Below are positions 35,424 through 44,734 of a stretch of DNA of 64,000 nucleotides, piece after piece; position 1 is the first letter of the stretch; the number at the start of each line of letters is the position of its first letter. Location: contig NZ_QOIO01000032.1 of the NCBI RefSeq assembly GCF_003332305.1, positions 1-64,000 on the forward strand, given 5' to 3'. This stretch comes from Microvirga aerophila. GTDB lineage: Bacteria; Pseudomonadota; Alphaproteobacteria; Rhizobiales; Beijerinckiaceae. The position numbers and the translations under genes were made by a program. The notes below the pieces were generated by a model, which saw nothing but the letters and a program-made list of their open reading frames with translations, did no database searches and was not told where the DNA came from.

Positions 35424-38045
35424 TCAGGTGGCCGGTTTCGCTGTGGCGGCGACCGGAGCCCCTATGACGCTTGATGACCTGACCCGCCGCCTCTGCAGCC
35501 ACCAGATCGCTACCGCTAGTGCGAGTGCCGGAAGATAGACCCAGAACAGGGACGGACGGCCCGGAGCCGGCTGGATCACGGAGACGACCTGGAAGCCCGG
35601 CTCGAGCCCGATTCGTTTTGCATAGGAGCCGAACACCACATTGCTGATGGTCACCTGATCTCCTAGGCCCGTCACGGTCAGACCTGCCGCGCGCAGCCGC
35701 TCCTGAGGCGTCGGCTTGGGATCACCAAGGCTCAGGCTCACGGTCTTGCGGATGTCGTCGCCTTCGATGTTCATGCCCTCGACCACAAAGGCGATTCGCT
35801 GGTCCGCCGGAGCCTCCGCGACCTTCGTCATCAACTCGCGTGCCGGCAGTTCCACCGTTGCCGGATAGAGCTGGTTGAGCCACCAGTCCGGACGGAACAG
35901 GGCGAAGCACACGACAAGCAGAACAGCGCTCTCCCACAAGCGGCTGCGGGTCGCGAAGTAGTTCATGGTGGCCGCCGAGAAGAGCAGGATCGCCACCATG
36001 TTGACCGCAACGACGATCGCCGTGTCGGTCCAATTCTCGACGCCAATGAGCAGCATGGCTGGGTTGAAGATGAAGACGAACGGAAGAATGGCGGTGCGCA
36101 ACGAATAGAGCGCGCCCTGGAATCCCGTGGCGATCGGGTCCTCCCGGGAGATGGCCGCCGCCGCAAAGGCCGCGAGCCCCACCGGCGGGGTGATGTCCGC
36201 CATGATGCCGAAATAGAACACGAACATGTGGACCGCGATAAGCGGGATCGCGAGCCCCGCCTGAGCGCCGAGCTCGACCACGACGGGCGCCATGAGTGTC
36301 GCGACGAGGATGTAGTTCGCGGTGGTTGGAATGCCCATGCCGAGGATCAGGCTGATGACCGCGATCAGGCACAGCATGACGATGACATTGCCGCCGGAGA
36401 TGAACTCGACCACTTCCGTCATCATGAGACCGAGGCCGGTCAGCGTGATCGTGCCGACAACGATGCCTGCCGTCGCGGTCGCGATGGCGATGCCGATCAT
36501 GTTGCGGGCGCCGAGCGCAAGACCATCGACCAGATCGGCAAACGCGGCGCGCGCGGCCTGCCCGATGGATTGCCTGCGGAACAGGGCAAGCAGGGGACGA
36601 CGGGTTGCCACGATGGCGATGATCGACGTGGTCGCCCAGAAGGCCGAGAGCCCAGGAGACATCTCCTCGATCATCAGGCACCACAGGAGGACCACCAGCG
36701 GGATGAGGAAGTCGAGCCCCGTCCGCGTCACGTCCCAGGCCCGCGGAAGGATGAGGATCGGCGAGTTTGGATCGTCCAGCTCCAGATCGGGGTAGCGCGC
36801 CGCATAGGCGAGGGTCGCGAGATAGATCGCGAGCGCCGCGACCCCGAGAATCCATGGGGCGCTCGCGCCGAACGCGGCTTGGGCCCCCAGGACGCCGTAA
36901 TAGAGGAGGCACAGGACCAAGACGGAGCCGCTGAGGCCGAGGCCGGTGCGCAGAAGACGCGTCTTGGCAGGCAGCGCCTCGCGCGGGATGGGCTTCGCGC
37001 CGATCTTGAGGGCCTCGAGATGCACGATGTACAAAAGCGCCACGTAGGAGGCGATTGCAGGAAGCAGAGCGTGCTTCACGATCTCCGAATAGGGGATGCC
37101 GACATATTCCACCATCAGGAAGGCGGCGGCACCCATGACGGGCGGCATGATCTGGCCATTAATCGAGGAGGCGGCCTCGATGGCGCCGGCCTTCACGCCG
37201 GACAGACCGGTTCGCTTCATGAGCGGGATCGTGAAGATGCCGCCCGACACGACGTTCGACACAGAGGAGCCCGAGACGACGCCGTTGAGGGCAGACGACA
37301 CGACGGCGACTTTTGCTGGCCCGCCACGCAGGTGGCCGAGAAGCGCGATGGAGATCTGCATCATCCAGTTGCCGGCGCCCGCCTTATCGAGAAGCGTGCC
37401 GAACAGGACGAAAAGGAACACGAAACTCGTGGAGACACCGAGCGCGATGCCAAAGACGCCTTCGGTCGTCAGCCATTGATGCTGAAGGAATTTCGACATC
37501 GACGCTCCCTTGTGAAGCATCACGTCGGGCATGTACGGACCGGCGAACGTATAGAAGATGAACACCGAGGCGACGATCACCATGGGAAGGCCGAGCGCCC
37601 GGCGCGTTGCCTCCAGCAGCAGCAGGATGCCGATGCCCGCTGTGACGAGATCGATCATGATCGGCTGGCCGGGGCGCGTCGCAAGCTCCCGGTAGAATAG
37701 GAACAGGTAGGATCCCGCAAAGGCTCCCGCGAGCGCCAGGATCCAGTCCGCGATGGGCACATAAGCCCGTGGGGACGACTTGAAGGCCGGATAGGCCATG
37801 AAGGCGAGGAAGAGGCCAAGGCCGAGATGAATGGCGCGCGCCTCCGTGTCGTTCAGGATGCCGATGCCGAACGTGAAGGGAAGCGGCGAGGCGTACCAGA
37901 TCTGGAAGAGCGACCAGGCAATGGCCACGGCCGTGATGATCGTTGCGGTCAATCCGGTGGGCTTGCGGCCTCCCGTATCGGCCTCGGCCACCAGCTGCTC
38001 CAGTTCCGCGGACGGGGCGAGGGCGGGCTTCTCAATCGTCGACAT
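35424..38045 (-). CDS. TRAP transporter fused permease (TAXI type, small and large subunits in one chain)
   Basis: An 873-residue inner-membrane protein. The N-terminal part corresponds to the 4-helix small subunit, the rest to the 12-helix large subunit, with TRAP family sequences such as VVSGSSVSNVVSGGIFTIP and GMGIPTTANYILVATLMAP. A C-terminal extra domain (about residues 690-860, with a periplasmic-type segment and a final helix) matches the DUF3394 region of TAXI permeases. Uses an ion gradient rather than ATP. Separated from the binding-protein gene by 82 bases holding a strong hairpin. Confidence 0.92.
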   Translation of the reverse strand: MSTIEKPALAPSAELEQLVAEADTGGRKPTGLTATIITAVAIAWSLFQIWYASPLPFTFGIGILNDTEARAIHLGLGLFLAFMAYPAFKSSPRAYVPIADWILALAGAFAGSYLFLFYRELATRPGQPIMIDLVTAGIGILLLLEATRRALGLPMVIVASVFIFYTFAGPYMPDVMLHKGASMSKFLQHQWLTTEGVFGIALGVSTSFVFLFVLFGTLLDKAGAGNWMMQISIALLGHLRGGPAKVAVVSSALNGVVSGSSVSNVVSGGIFTIPLMKRTGLSGVKAGAIEAASSINGQIMPPVMGAAAFLMVEYVGIPYSEIVKHALLPAIASYVALLYIVHLEALKIGAKPIPREALPAKTRLLRTGLGLSGSVLVLCLLYYGVLGAQAAFGASAPWILGVAALAIYLATLAYAARYPDLELDDPNSPILILPRAWDVTRTGLDFLIPLVVLLWCLMIEEMSPGLSAFWATTSIIAIVATRRPLLALFRRQSIGQAARAAFADLVDGLALGARNMIGIAIATATAGIVVGTITLTGLGLMMTEVVEFISGGNVIVMLCLIAVISLILGMGIPTTANYILVATLMAPVVVELGAQAGLAIPLIAVHMFVFYFGIMADITPPVGLAAFAAAAISREDPIATGFQGALYSLRTAILPFVFIFNPAMLLIGVENWTDTAIVVAVNMVAILLFSAATMNYFATRSRLWESAVLLVVCFALFRPDWWLNQLYPATVELPARELMTKVAEAPADQRIAFVVEGMNIEGDDIRKTVSLSLGDPKPTPQERLRAAGLTVTGLGDQVTISNVVFGSYAKRIGLEPGFQVVSVIQPAPGRPSLFWVYLPALALAVAIWWLQRRRVRSSSVIGAPVAATAKPAT

Positions 38046-38074
38046 GGCAAATTTCCTTCGTCCCCAATAAGGTA

Positions 38075-38096
38075 AGGGGCGGCATCAGCCGCCCCT
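38075..38096 (-). other. intercistronic hairpin between TAXI binding protein and TRAP permease genes
   Basis: AGGGGCGGC-atca-GCCGCCCCT is a perfect 9-bp GC-rich stem with a 4-base loop, in the 82-base gap. On the minus strand it follows the binding-protein stop and precedes the permease start, so it probably lowers permease expression or protects the binding-protein mRNA. Confidence 0.7.
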
Positions 38097-38127
38097 ATTG
38101 TACTCGGCCTGAGGCTGGTCGCCCAGC

Positions 38128-39102
38128 TTACTGCAGCCAGCCCTTTTCCTTGTAGTACTTGGCCGCGCCCGGATGCAGCGGAGCCGAGAGGCCGTCCTTG
38201 ACCATCTTGGCCGGGTCGAGGTTCGCGAAGGCCGGGTGCAGGGACTTGAACTCGTTGAAGTTCTCGAACACGGCCTTAGTCACCGCATAGACCGTCTCGT
38301 CCGGCACCTTGGCGGAGGTTACCATCGTAGCGAGCACGCCATAGGTCTCCGTCGGCTGCGGGTTGTTGGCATAGAGGCCGCCCGGGATCGTCGCCTTGGC
38401 GTAGTAGGGCTTGTCGGCCAGGAGCTTGTCGACCGCAGGACCCGTGATCGACACGAGCTTGGCGCCGCAGGTGGTGGTCGGGTCCTGGATGTTGGCGGAC
38501 GGATGTCCGACGCCGTAGAAGAACGCGTCGATCTTGTTGTCGCACAGCGCCGGGCCGTGCTCGTCGGCCTTGAGCTCGGACGCGAGCGAGAAGTCGGAAA
38601 GCTTCCAGCCCAGCGTGGTGAGGAGCTCTTCCATGGAGGCGCGGGTGCCGGAGCCCGGATTGCCCACGTTCACGCGCTTGCCCTTCAGTTCCTCGAACTT
38701 TGTGGCATTCGCTTCCTTGCGGGCCAGAACGGTGAACGGCTCCGGGTGAACCGAGAAGACCGCGCGCAGATCCTCGAAGGCGCCGCCTTCCTTGAAGGCT
38801 CCCATGCCCTTGAGGGAGTTGAACTGCACATCCGACTGGGTGAGGCCGAAATCGAGCTCGCCTGCCTTGATGGTGTTGACGTTGTAGGCCGAGCCACCGG
38901 TGGATTCCACCGAGCAGCGGATGCCGTGGGTCTTGCGATCCTTGTTGACCAAACGGCAGACTGCACCGCCCACCGCATAATACACGCCGGTCACGCCGCC
39001 CGTCCCGATGGTGGCAAATTTCTGCTGGGCCTCGGCCGGAAAAGCCGTGAACGCAAGGGCGGCAACAGCCGCTCCGGTTAAGGATTTCGTGAGCATCTTC
39101 AT
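38128..39102 (-). CDS. TAXI-family TRAP transporter solute-binding protein
   Basis: A 324-residue secreted binding protein. Residues 1-25 form a signal peptide ([12 protein letters not shown]). [20 protein letters not shown] is the TAXI-family opening, followed by [21 protein letters not shown]. The ATG at 39102 has GAGGG about 9 bases upstream; an ATG at 39147 is rejected. TAXI substrates include glutamate, other carboxylates and unknown acids; the linked aminotransferase and BKACE-type genes suggest an amino or keto acid. Confidence 0.92.
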   Translation of the reverse strand: MKMLTKSLTGAAVAALAFTAFPAEAQQKFATIGTGGVTGVYYAVGGAVCRLVNKDRKTHGIRCSVESTGGSAYNVNTIKAGELDFGLTQSDVQFNSLKGMGAFKEGGAFEDLRAVFSVHPEPFTVLARKEANATKFEELKGKRVNVGNPGSGTRASMEELLTTLGWKLSDFSLASELKADEHGPALCDNKIDAFFYGVGHPSANIQDPTTTCGAKLVSITGPAVDKLLADKPYYAKATIPGGLYANNPQPTETYGVLATMVTSAKVPDETVYAVTKAVFENFNEFKSLHPAFANLDPAKMVKDGLSAPLHPGAAKYYKEKGWLQ

Positions 39103-39198
39103 CGTGTCGTCCCTCTTTTGGGCCCGGATTCCACCGGGCTTGAACAATCATAACGATTGATTTTCTTCTCGCATTCGAAGGCTATTCTGCGCAAATCG

Positions 39199-40542
39199 TC
39201 AAGCAGCCCTCGTTTTGACTCCCGTAATCGCTGCATCCACGGCATCGCCCAGACGCTCTACGATGGCGTCAACCATGGGAGCATCGATGATGAACGGAGG
39301 AGCCAAGAGTACGTGGTCGCCGCGCGCTCCGTCGATGGTTCCCCCCATGGGATAGACCATGAGGCCTCGAGCCATCGCCTCGCGCTTGATCCGCGCGTGG
39401 AGTTTCTCCTTGGGGTCGAAGGTCGCTTTCGTCGAGCGGTCTTCTACGAGTTCAACCGCAATGAAAAGCCCGCGGCCGCGAATATCCCCAACATTAGGGT
39501 GATTGCCGAACCGCTCGCCGAGACGGCGGGTGAGGTGCGCACCCATCCTCTTCACGTTGTCGAGCAGGCCGTCGCGGCGGATGACGTCTTGAACGGCAAG
39601 GCTCGCCGCGCAGGCCATGGGGTGCCCGAGATAGGTGTGGCCATGCTGGAAGAAGCCCGTCCCCTTCGCGAATGCATCGAAGATATGCTGGCCCAACAGC
39701 ACGGCTCCGACGGGCTGGTATCCGCCGCCGAGACCCTTGGCGATGGTCATGATGTCTGGTGAGACGCCGTCCTGCTCGCAGGCATGGAGCGTTCCCGTGC
39801 GGCCCATGCCGCACATGACCTCGTCCAGGATGAGGAGCACGCCGTAGCGATCGCAGATTGCCCGGACGCGTTTGAGATAATCGGCGACCGGCGGCACGGC
39901 TCCTGCGGTCGCGCCAACCACGGTCTCGGCCACGAAGGCCATGACGGATTCGGGGCCCAGTTCGAGGATCTTGTCTTCAAGCGCCTGGGCGGCCCGCGCC
40001 GCATAATCCTGATCGGTCTCTCCCGGCTGCTGGTAACGGTAGGCGAAGCACGGATCGATGTGGTGGGTCTCGACCAAGAGGGGACGGAACTGCGTCCTGC
40101 GCCACTCGTTCCCGCCTGTCGCAAGCGCCCCGAGGGTGTTGCCATGATAGCTCTGGCGGCGGGCGATGATGTTCCGACGCTCCGGCTTGCCGATCTCGAC
40201 GAAGTACTGCCGCGCCATTTTGAGGGCAGCCTCAACCGCCTCCGATCCGCCGGATACGAAGTAGACGTGGGACAATCCCGAAGGAGCATCCTCGATCAGA
40301 CGGTCGGCCAGGGCCTCTGCAGGCTCCGTGGTAAAGAAGCTCGTATGCGCATAGGCAAGCCTGTCGGCCTGTGCGTGGAGAGCGGCTGTCACGTAAGGGT
40401 GTCCATGTCCGAGGCAGGAGACCGCCGCGCCGCCGGAGGCATCGATGTAGGCCCGTCCGTCGGCATCGAAGATTTCGACGCCCTTGCCGCCAACCGCCAA
40501 CGGGTAGCTGTTGTGGATTTGACGATGAAGAATACGGGTCAT
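39199..40542 (-). CDS. class III aminotransferase (omega-amino acid type)
   Basis: A 447-residue PLP enzyme. The PLP lysine is K269 in TIAKGLGGGYQPVG and the ring-nitrogen aspartate is D240 in LLILDEV. The GSEAVEAALKMARQY and YHGNTLGAL stretches are typical of the beta-alanine:pyruvate and omega-amino acid transaminase group. Its ATG overlaps the rpiR stop by one base (TGATG), so they are coupled. It probably converts the imported amine or amino acid to a keto acid or aldehyde that the divergent BKACE enzyme can use. Confidence 0.92.
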   Translation of the reverse strand: MTRILHRQIHNSYPLAVGGKGVEIFDADGRAYIDASGGAAVSCLGHGHPYVTAALHAQADRLAYAHTSFFTTEPAEALADRLIEDAPSGLSHVYFVSGGSEAVEAALKMARQYFVEIGKPERRNIIARRQSYHGNTLGALATGGNEWRRTQFRPLLVETHHIDPCFAYRYQQPGETDQDYAARAAQALEDKILELGPESVMAFVAETVVGATAGAVPPVADYLKRVRAICDRYGVLLILDEVMCGMGRTGTLHACEQDGVSPDIMTIAKGLGGGYQPVGAVLLGQHIFDAFAKGTGFFQHGHTYLGHPMACAASLAVQDVIRRDGLLDNVKRMGAHLTRRLGERFGNHPNVGDIRGRGLFIAVELVEDRSTKATFDPKEKLHARIKREAMARGLMVYPMGGTIDGARGDHVLLAPPFIIDAPMVDAIVERLGDAVDAAITGVKTRAA

Positions 40543-41429
40543 CAGAATCTCCTGCCGTCCTGCGGCGACCAGTGGATATTGAAGGCATTCAGCTGATCCT
40601 CGGTTTGCCGGAGCGCCTTCAGGGAGGCGTCTCCGCCCCGTCCGGCCACAAGGGCCGCCAAAATCTCGCCCACGGCGAAAACGGGTGTCATCGCGTGGAA
40701 GAATGATGGGCTGTCCGTGGAAACGAGAATGCTTGATCGTGCGACCTGGGCTAACGGCGACACGGCGCTGTCGGTGACGGCCACGATCGGGATGCCCTGC
40801 CTATGGGCGTAGTGTGCAACCTCGACCGTTGCGCGGGTATAAGGCTCGACGCTGACCGCAAACAGTGCGTCCTTGGCGGTTGCGGAGCGGATCGGATCCA
40901 TTCCCATGCCGGCTGTTGAATCCAGCAAAACGGCCTTCTCGCCGAGGAGCGAGAGAACGTAGGCCATGTGCCAAGCCACCGTGTGCGATGAGCGCAAACC
41001 AAGGCAGTAGACCCTCCGGGCCGAGGCCAACAGGGCCGCCGCATCGGTAAGCCTATCGAGCGTGCCCGGTTCGCCGAGTCGTTCGATATGGGAGTTGAGG
41101 CGCGCGACGATGTCCGTTGCCAGGGCTTTCTCGCCCTTTGCCTTCTGGCTGGCCACCTGGGCTCCGGCGCGACCGGCAAAACTGAGGCGGCCATTGCGGA
41201 TGGCCTGCGCATAAAGCTCGCGGACCGCGTCGTATCCGTCGAGGCCCAGTCTTTTCGCAAGCCGCGTCATGGTTGCCGGCGGCACGCCCGCTTGCCGCGC
41301 CTGCTCGCGCATGGACAGAAGAGCGACGTCGCCCGGCCGATCGAGAACATACTTGGCCGCGGTCTGAAGCTGCGCCGGCATCCCGTCGTATGCCTCGATG
41401 ATCTGAGTAGCCAGGGGTGCGGGATCCAT
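40542..41429 (-). CDS. RpiR-family transcriptional regulator
   Basis: A 295-residue regulator with an RpiR HTH (REQARQAGVPPATMTRLAKRL, about residues 41-61) and a SIS domain (VYCLGLRSSHTVAWHMAYVL, VAVTDSAVSPLAQVA). The ATG at 41429 gives the family length; upstream in-frame ATGs lie in or beyond the BKACE promoter. It is divergent from the BKACE gene and coupled to the aminotransferase gene. Many RpiR proteins sense sugar phosphates, yet here the neighbours handle amino or keto acids. Confidence 0.9.
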   Translation of the reverse strand: MDPAPLATQIIEAYDGMPAQLQTAAKYVLDRPGDVALLSMREQARQAGVPPATMTRLAKRLGLDGYDAVRELYAQAIRNGRLSFAGRAGAQVASQKAKGEKALATDIVARLNSHIERLGEPGTLDRLTDAAALLASARRVYCLGLRSSHTVAWHMAYVLSLLGEKAVLLDSTAGMGMDPIRSATAKDALFAVSVEPYTRATVEVAHYAHRQGIPIVAVTDSAVSPLAQVARSSILVSTDSPSFFHAMTPVFAVGEILAALVAGRGGDASLKALRQTEDQLNAFNIHWSPQDGRRF

Positions 41430-41462
41430 GAGCGCAGGATAAGGCTGCTTTACGGCCCATGC

Positions 41463-41472
41463 AACATATGTT
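41463..41472. promoter_or_regulatory. palindrome in the rpiR/BKACE divergent promoter
   Basis: AACATATGTT is a perfect 10-bp palindrome 34 bases upstream of the rpiR ATG and 45 bases upstream of the BKACE ATG. Its central place in an 88-base divergent gap makes it the best candidate operator for the RpiR protein. Confidence 0.45.
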
Positions 41473-41517
41473 CTATTTCTGACTGGGGATGAAACAGACG
41501 GATCAAAAGGCGCTGAG

Positions 41518-42363
41518 ATGCACGAACGGTCACAATCGACATCCGAACTCTCTCCGGTCAGCATCGCGGTGGCTCCGAATGGCGGCCGGCGCACGAAGGC
41601 CGATCATCCGGCTGTGCCGATGACGCCTGAGGAGCTGGCCCGGACGGCGGTGGAGTGCCTCGATGCCGGCGCCTGCATGATCCATGTCCATGTCCGGAAC
41701 GCCGAGGGACGCCATCTCCTCGACGTGGACGCTTATGCGCAGGCGACGGCAGCGATCCGCGAAGCGGTTGGAGAGCGCCTCGTGATCCAGATCACCAGCG
41801 AAGCGCTCGGGATCTACAAGCCGGAGGAGCAAATGGCCGTCACCCGCGCGGTGCGGCCGGAGGCCGTTTCCCTGGCCTTGCGTGAACTCGCACCGGACGA
41901 GGCGTCCGAGCAGGCCTTCGCGGAATTCCTGACTTGGCTCCATCGGGAGCGCGTCGCTCCCCAGATCATCCTCTACTCTCCTGAGGAGGCCATCCGGCTC
42001 ACCGACTTTCAGAAGCGCGGGATGATCCCATTCGAAAATCTTCCGGTTCTCTATGTTTTGGGCCGCTATACGGTCAGTCAGACATCGCGGCCGGCAGACC
42101 TTCTCCCGTTCATCGCGCCCGAGATGCCCGTCTTCCTCGACTGGATGACGTGCGCCTTCGGCCGCTACGAGACCGCATGCGTGACGGCTGCCGCTCTTTT
42201 GGGTGGGAATGTCCGGGTCGGGTTCGAAAACAATGTCGATCTCCCCAATGGCGAGAGGGCGGGCTCGAACGCGGAACTCGTCGGCCAGACGGCAAAGGCC
42301 CTTAAAGCCTGTGGGGTCGCCTTGGCGGATGCAGCCTTTCTGCGGAGCGCCTGGTCGCGCTGA
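41518..42363 (+). CDS. BKACE-family (beta-keto acid cleavage, DUF849) enzyme
   Basis: A 281-residue zinc enzyme of the 3-keto-5-aminohexanoate cleavage family, which condenses a beta-keto acid with acetyl-CoA to give acetoacetate and a new acyl-CoA. The zinc-binding HxH is H56/H58 in IHVHVRN, and GFENNVDLPNGERA near residue 235 includes the conserved glutamate region. VAPNGGRRTKADHPAVP is the family opening. Divergent from rpiR and the aminotransferase; together they suggest transport, transamination, then cleavage. The exact keto acid is unknown. Confidence 0.9.
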   Translation: MHERSQSTSELSPVSIAVAPNGGRRTKADHPAVPMTPEELARTAVECLDAGACMIHVHVRNAEGRHLLDVDAYAQATAAIREAVGERLVIQITSEALGIYKPEEQMAVTRAVRPEAVSLALRELAPDEASEQAFAEFLTWLHRERVAPQIILYSPEEAIRLTDFQKRGMIPFENLPVLYVLGRYTVSQTSRPADLLPFIAPEMPVFLDWMTCAFGRYETACVTAAALLGGNVRVGFENNVDLPNGERAGSNAELVGQTAKALKACGVALADAAFLRSAWSR

Positions 42364-42751
42364 AGAGTTGCTGCAAGGTGGGAACGGATGGTCTGTCTCG
42401 GGCCAAGAAGAGCTCCGTCGAAGAGTTTTGTCGGAGCGTATAGGCGCTCGCTAGCCCGTTCGGCGGGTGATGTGGCGCTGCCGAATCCTATCGTTCGACA
42501 GAAAACTCATTCCCGTGATGGGATTTCTTTTTGGCGCCTCGGCCCCGAAAGCCGGTCGAGACGCAAAACTATTATCCCATGGTAGTGGTCGCGGGTCCAA
42601 GGTCGGCCCTTGTCGATCCCCGCCAGCCGATACAGAATGCAACCCGATAAAGCTCGAGAACGAGCGCTTGCGCAGATCAATCTGCGCGCCAGAGGAAACG
42701 TAGCCGTACCGTGTGCTGATCGGGCATGCGGTGCTCCAGGAGGTGACGTCG
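42364..42751. other. 388-base noncoding region upstream of the acyl-CoA synthetase/Liv operon
   Basis: I see no gene here. It contains a short TCCC/GGGA stem followed by TTTCTTTTT near 42510-42530, a weak terminator for the BKACE gene; a GCTCG-agaa-CGAGC hairpin near 42652-42665; and the inverted repeat listed separately. The region probably holds the promoter of the downstream operon, but I cannot place -35 and -10 boxes with confidence. Confidence 0.5.
42670..42687. promoter_or_regulatory. inverted repeat, candidate operator
   Basis: GCGCAGAT-ca-ATCTGCGC is a perfect 8-bp inverted repeat with a 2-base centre, about 65 bases upstream of the GTG start of the acyl-CoA synthetase gene. Its geometry suits a dimeric regulator such as TetR or GntR type; no regulator gene is linked to this operon. 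Confidence 0.5.
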
Positions 42752-44734
42752 GTGACGACGGCAGCAGGCTCGCGCGATGATACCTTCCCAAAGCTGCTCG
42801 CACGAAACGCGCGCATCCGTCCCCATAGGATAGCCTTCCGGCACAAGGACCTAGGCATCTGGCAGTCCTGGACGTGGGCCGAGGTCTACGAGACCGTCCA
42901 GGCCTATGCTGGCGGGCTGCGGGCGCTTGGCCTGGAGCGCGGAGGCAGAATCGCCGTGGTCGGACATAACCGGCCCTATCTGTACTGGACCATGATCGCC
43001 GCCCAATGGATCGGCGCGATTCCGATTCCGGTCTACGCGGATTCGGTCGCGGAGGAGATGGCCTTTGTGCTCGCTCACGCCGAGGTCACTCATGCTGCGG
43101 TGCAAGATCAAGAGCAGGTCGACAAACTCCTGTCCGTTTCAGACCAGATGCCACAGCTCGGCCGTATCCTCTACGACGAAGATCGGGGTTTGAGGGACTA
43201 CGATCACAGCCGCCTGCATTCGATCCGCTCCGTCATCGAAGAGGGCCGCACCCGTTTGGCGGAGGCATCCGAGAAGGAAAGATCCGAGCAGGAGCTGAGA
43301 GCTGGGCAGGGCTCAGAACTTGCGATCATCCTTTACACCTCGGGCACCACAGGTCGTCCCAAAGGCGTCATGCTGACATTCGACAGCGTGATCGCCGCCG
43401 CGGAGATCGGTTGTGACTTCGACAAGCTCGATGAAACGGACGAGATCATCGCCTATCTGCCGATCGCCTGGGTGGGTGATCACATCTTCTCCTACGCACA
43501 GGCCATCCTCTCGGGCCTGTGCGTCAATTGTCCAGAGAATCCGGAGACCATCGCGGAGGATCGCCGGGAGGTCGGAGCGACCTATGTGTTCGCGCCCCCG
43601 CGGGTCTTCGAGAGCATGCTGACCCTCACCATGGTGCGCATCGAGGATGCGAGCGCGTTGAAGCGGCGCATGTTCAAGTTCTTCATCGATCATGCCAGCA
43701 AGGTGGGGGAGAAAATCCTGAACCGCGAGGCCGGGGTCGGCCTATGGGACCGCTTCCTTTGGCATGTGGGCAATGTCCTCGTTTATGCGCCTCTTCGGAA
43801 CCGCTTTGGCATGACGAGGGTCAAGGTCGGCTACACGGCCGGCGAAGCCATCGGGCCTGAAATTTTCAGGTTCTACCGCTCGATCGGCGTGAACCTGAAG
43901 CAGCTCTACGGTCAGACCGAAGCATCCGTTTACATCACCATGCAGCCCGATGGGGAGATCCGCGCCGACACCGTGGGGCGTCCCGCTCCGCGCGTCGAGA
44001 TCCGCATCGACGACAATGGGGAGGTTCTCTACCGCTCCCCTGGCGTTTTCGTCGGTTACTACAAGGACGATGCCAAGACGGCCGAGACCAAGTCGCCCGA
44101 CGGTTTCGTGCGCTCGGGCGATGCCGGGTTCTTCGACGAGACCGGCCATCTCAAGATCATCGACCGGGCCAAGGACGTGGGAAAGATGCAGGACGGTTCC
44201 CTCTTCCCGCCCAAATACATCGAGAACAAATTGAAGTTCTATCCGAACATCAAGGAAGCGGTTTGTTTCGGCGACGGGCGGGACTTCGTCGGATGCTTCA
44301 TCAACATCGACCTCGTGGCGGTCAGCAACTGGGCCGAACGGAACGGCGTGACTTATGCGTCCTACCAGGAACTCGCAGGCCATCCGCTCGTCTACGACAT
44401 GATCCAAGGCCACGTGGACGAGGTCAATCGCTCCCTCGCGTCGGAGCCGCGCATGGGAGGCGCGCAGATCAGGCGCTTCCTGATCCTGCACAAGGAGCTC
44501 GACGCCGACGACGGGGAGCTGACGCGCACCCAAAAGGTCCGCCGCAGCTTCATCGCCGAACGCTACGATCCGCTGATCCAGGCGCTTTATAACGGAACGA
44601 TGGAGGCGGACATCTCCACGGAGGTGACGTTCGAGGACGGGCGCAAGGGCGTGATTTCGGCCAGGGTCAAGGTCAGGGACATGACGCTCTATCCGGCCGA
44701 ATGGGCGGCATCGCTGCCGGAGGCTGCCGAATGA
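42752..44734 (+). CDS. long-chain acyl-CoA synthetase-type AMP-binding protein
   Basis: A 660-residue ANL-superfamily ligase. The P-loop-like motif LYTSGTTGRPKGVML lies near residue 195, YGQTEASVYITM near 395 and the hinge region FVRSGDAGFFDETG near 460. It activates a carboxylic acid to its CoA thioester. The start is GTG at 42752, with AGGAGG 8 bases upstream (42738-42743); an earlier GTG at 42713 has no ribosome site. Its stop overlaps the livG start (ATGA), which ties it to the importer; I infer that it activates the imported acid. Confidence 0.9.
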   Translation: MTTAAGSRDDTFPKLLARNARIRPHRIAFRHKDLGIWQSWTWAEVYETVQAYAGGLRALGLERGGRIAVVGHNRPYLYWTMIAAQWIGAIPIPVYADSVAEEMAFVLAHAEVTHAAVQDQEQVDKLLSVSDQMPQLGRILYDEDRGLRDYDHSRLHSIRSVIEEGRTRLAEASEKERSEQELRAGQGSELAIILYTSGTTGRPKGVMLTFDSVIAAAEIGCDFDKLDETDEIIAYLPIAWVGDHIFSYAQAILSGLCVNCPENPETIAEDRREVGATYVFAPPRVFESMLTLTMVRIEDASALKRRMFKFFIDHASKVGEKILNREAGVGLWDRFLWHVGNVLVYAPLRNRFGMTRVKVGYTAGEAIGPEIFRFYRSIGVNLKQLYGQTEASVYITMQPDGEIRADTVGRPAPRVEIRIDDNGEVLYRSPGVFVGYYKDDAKTAETKSPDGFVRSGDAGFFDETGHLKIIDRAKDVGKMQDGSLFPPKYIENKLKFYPNIKEAVCFGDGRDFVGCFINIDLVAVSNWAERNGVTYASYQELAGHPLVYDMIQGHVDEVNRSLASEPRMGGAQIRRFLILHKELDADDGELTRTQKVRRSFIAERYDPLIQALYNGTMEADISTEVTFEDGRKGVISARVKVRDMTLYPAEWAASLPEAAE

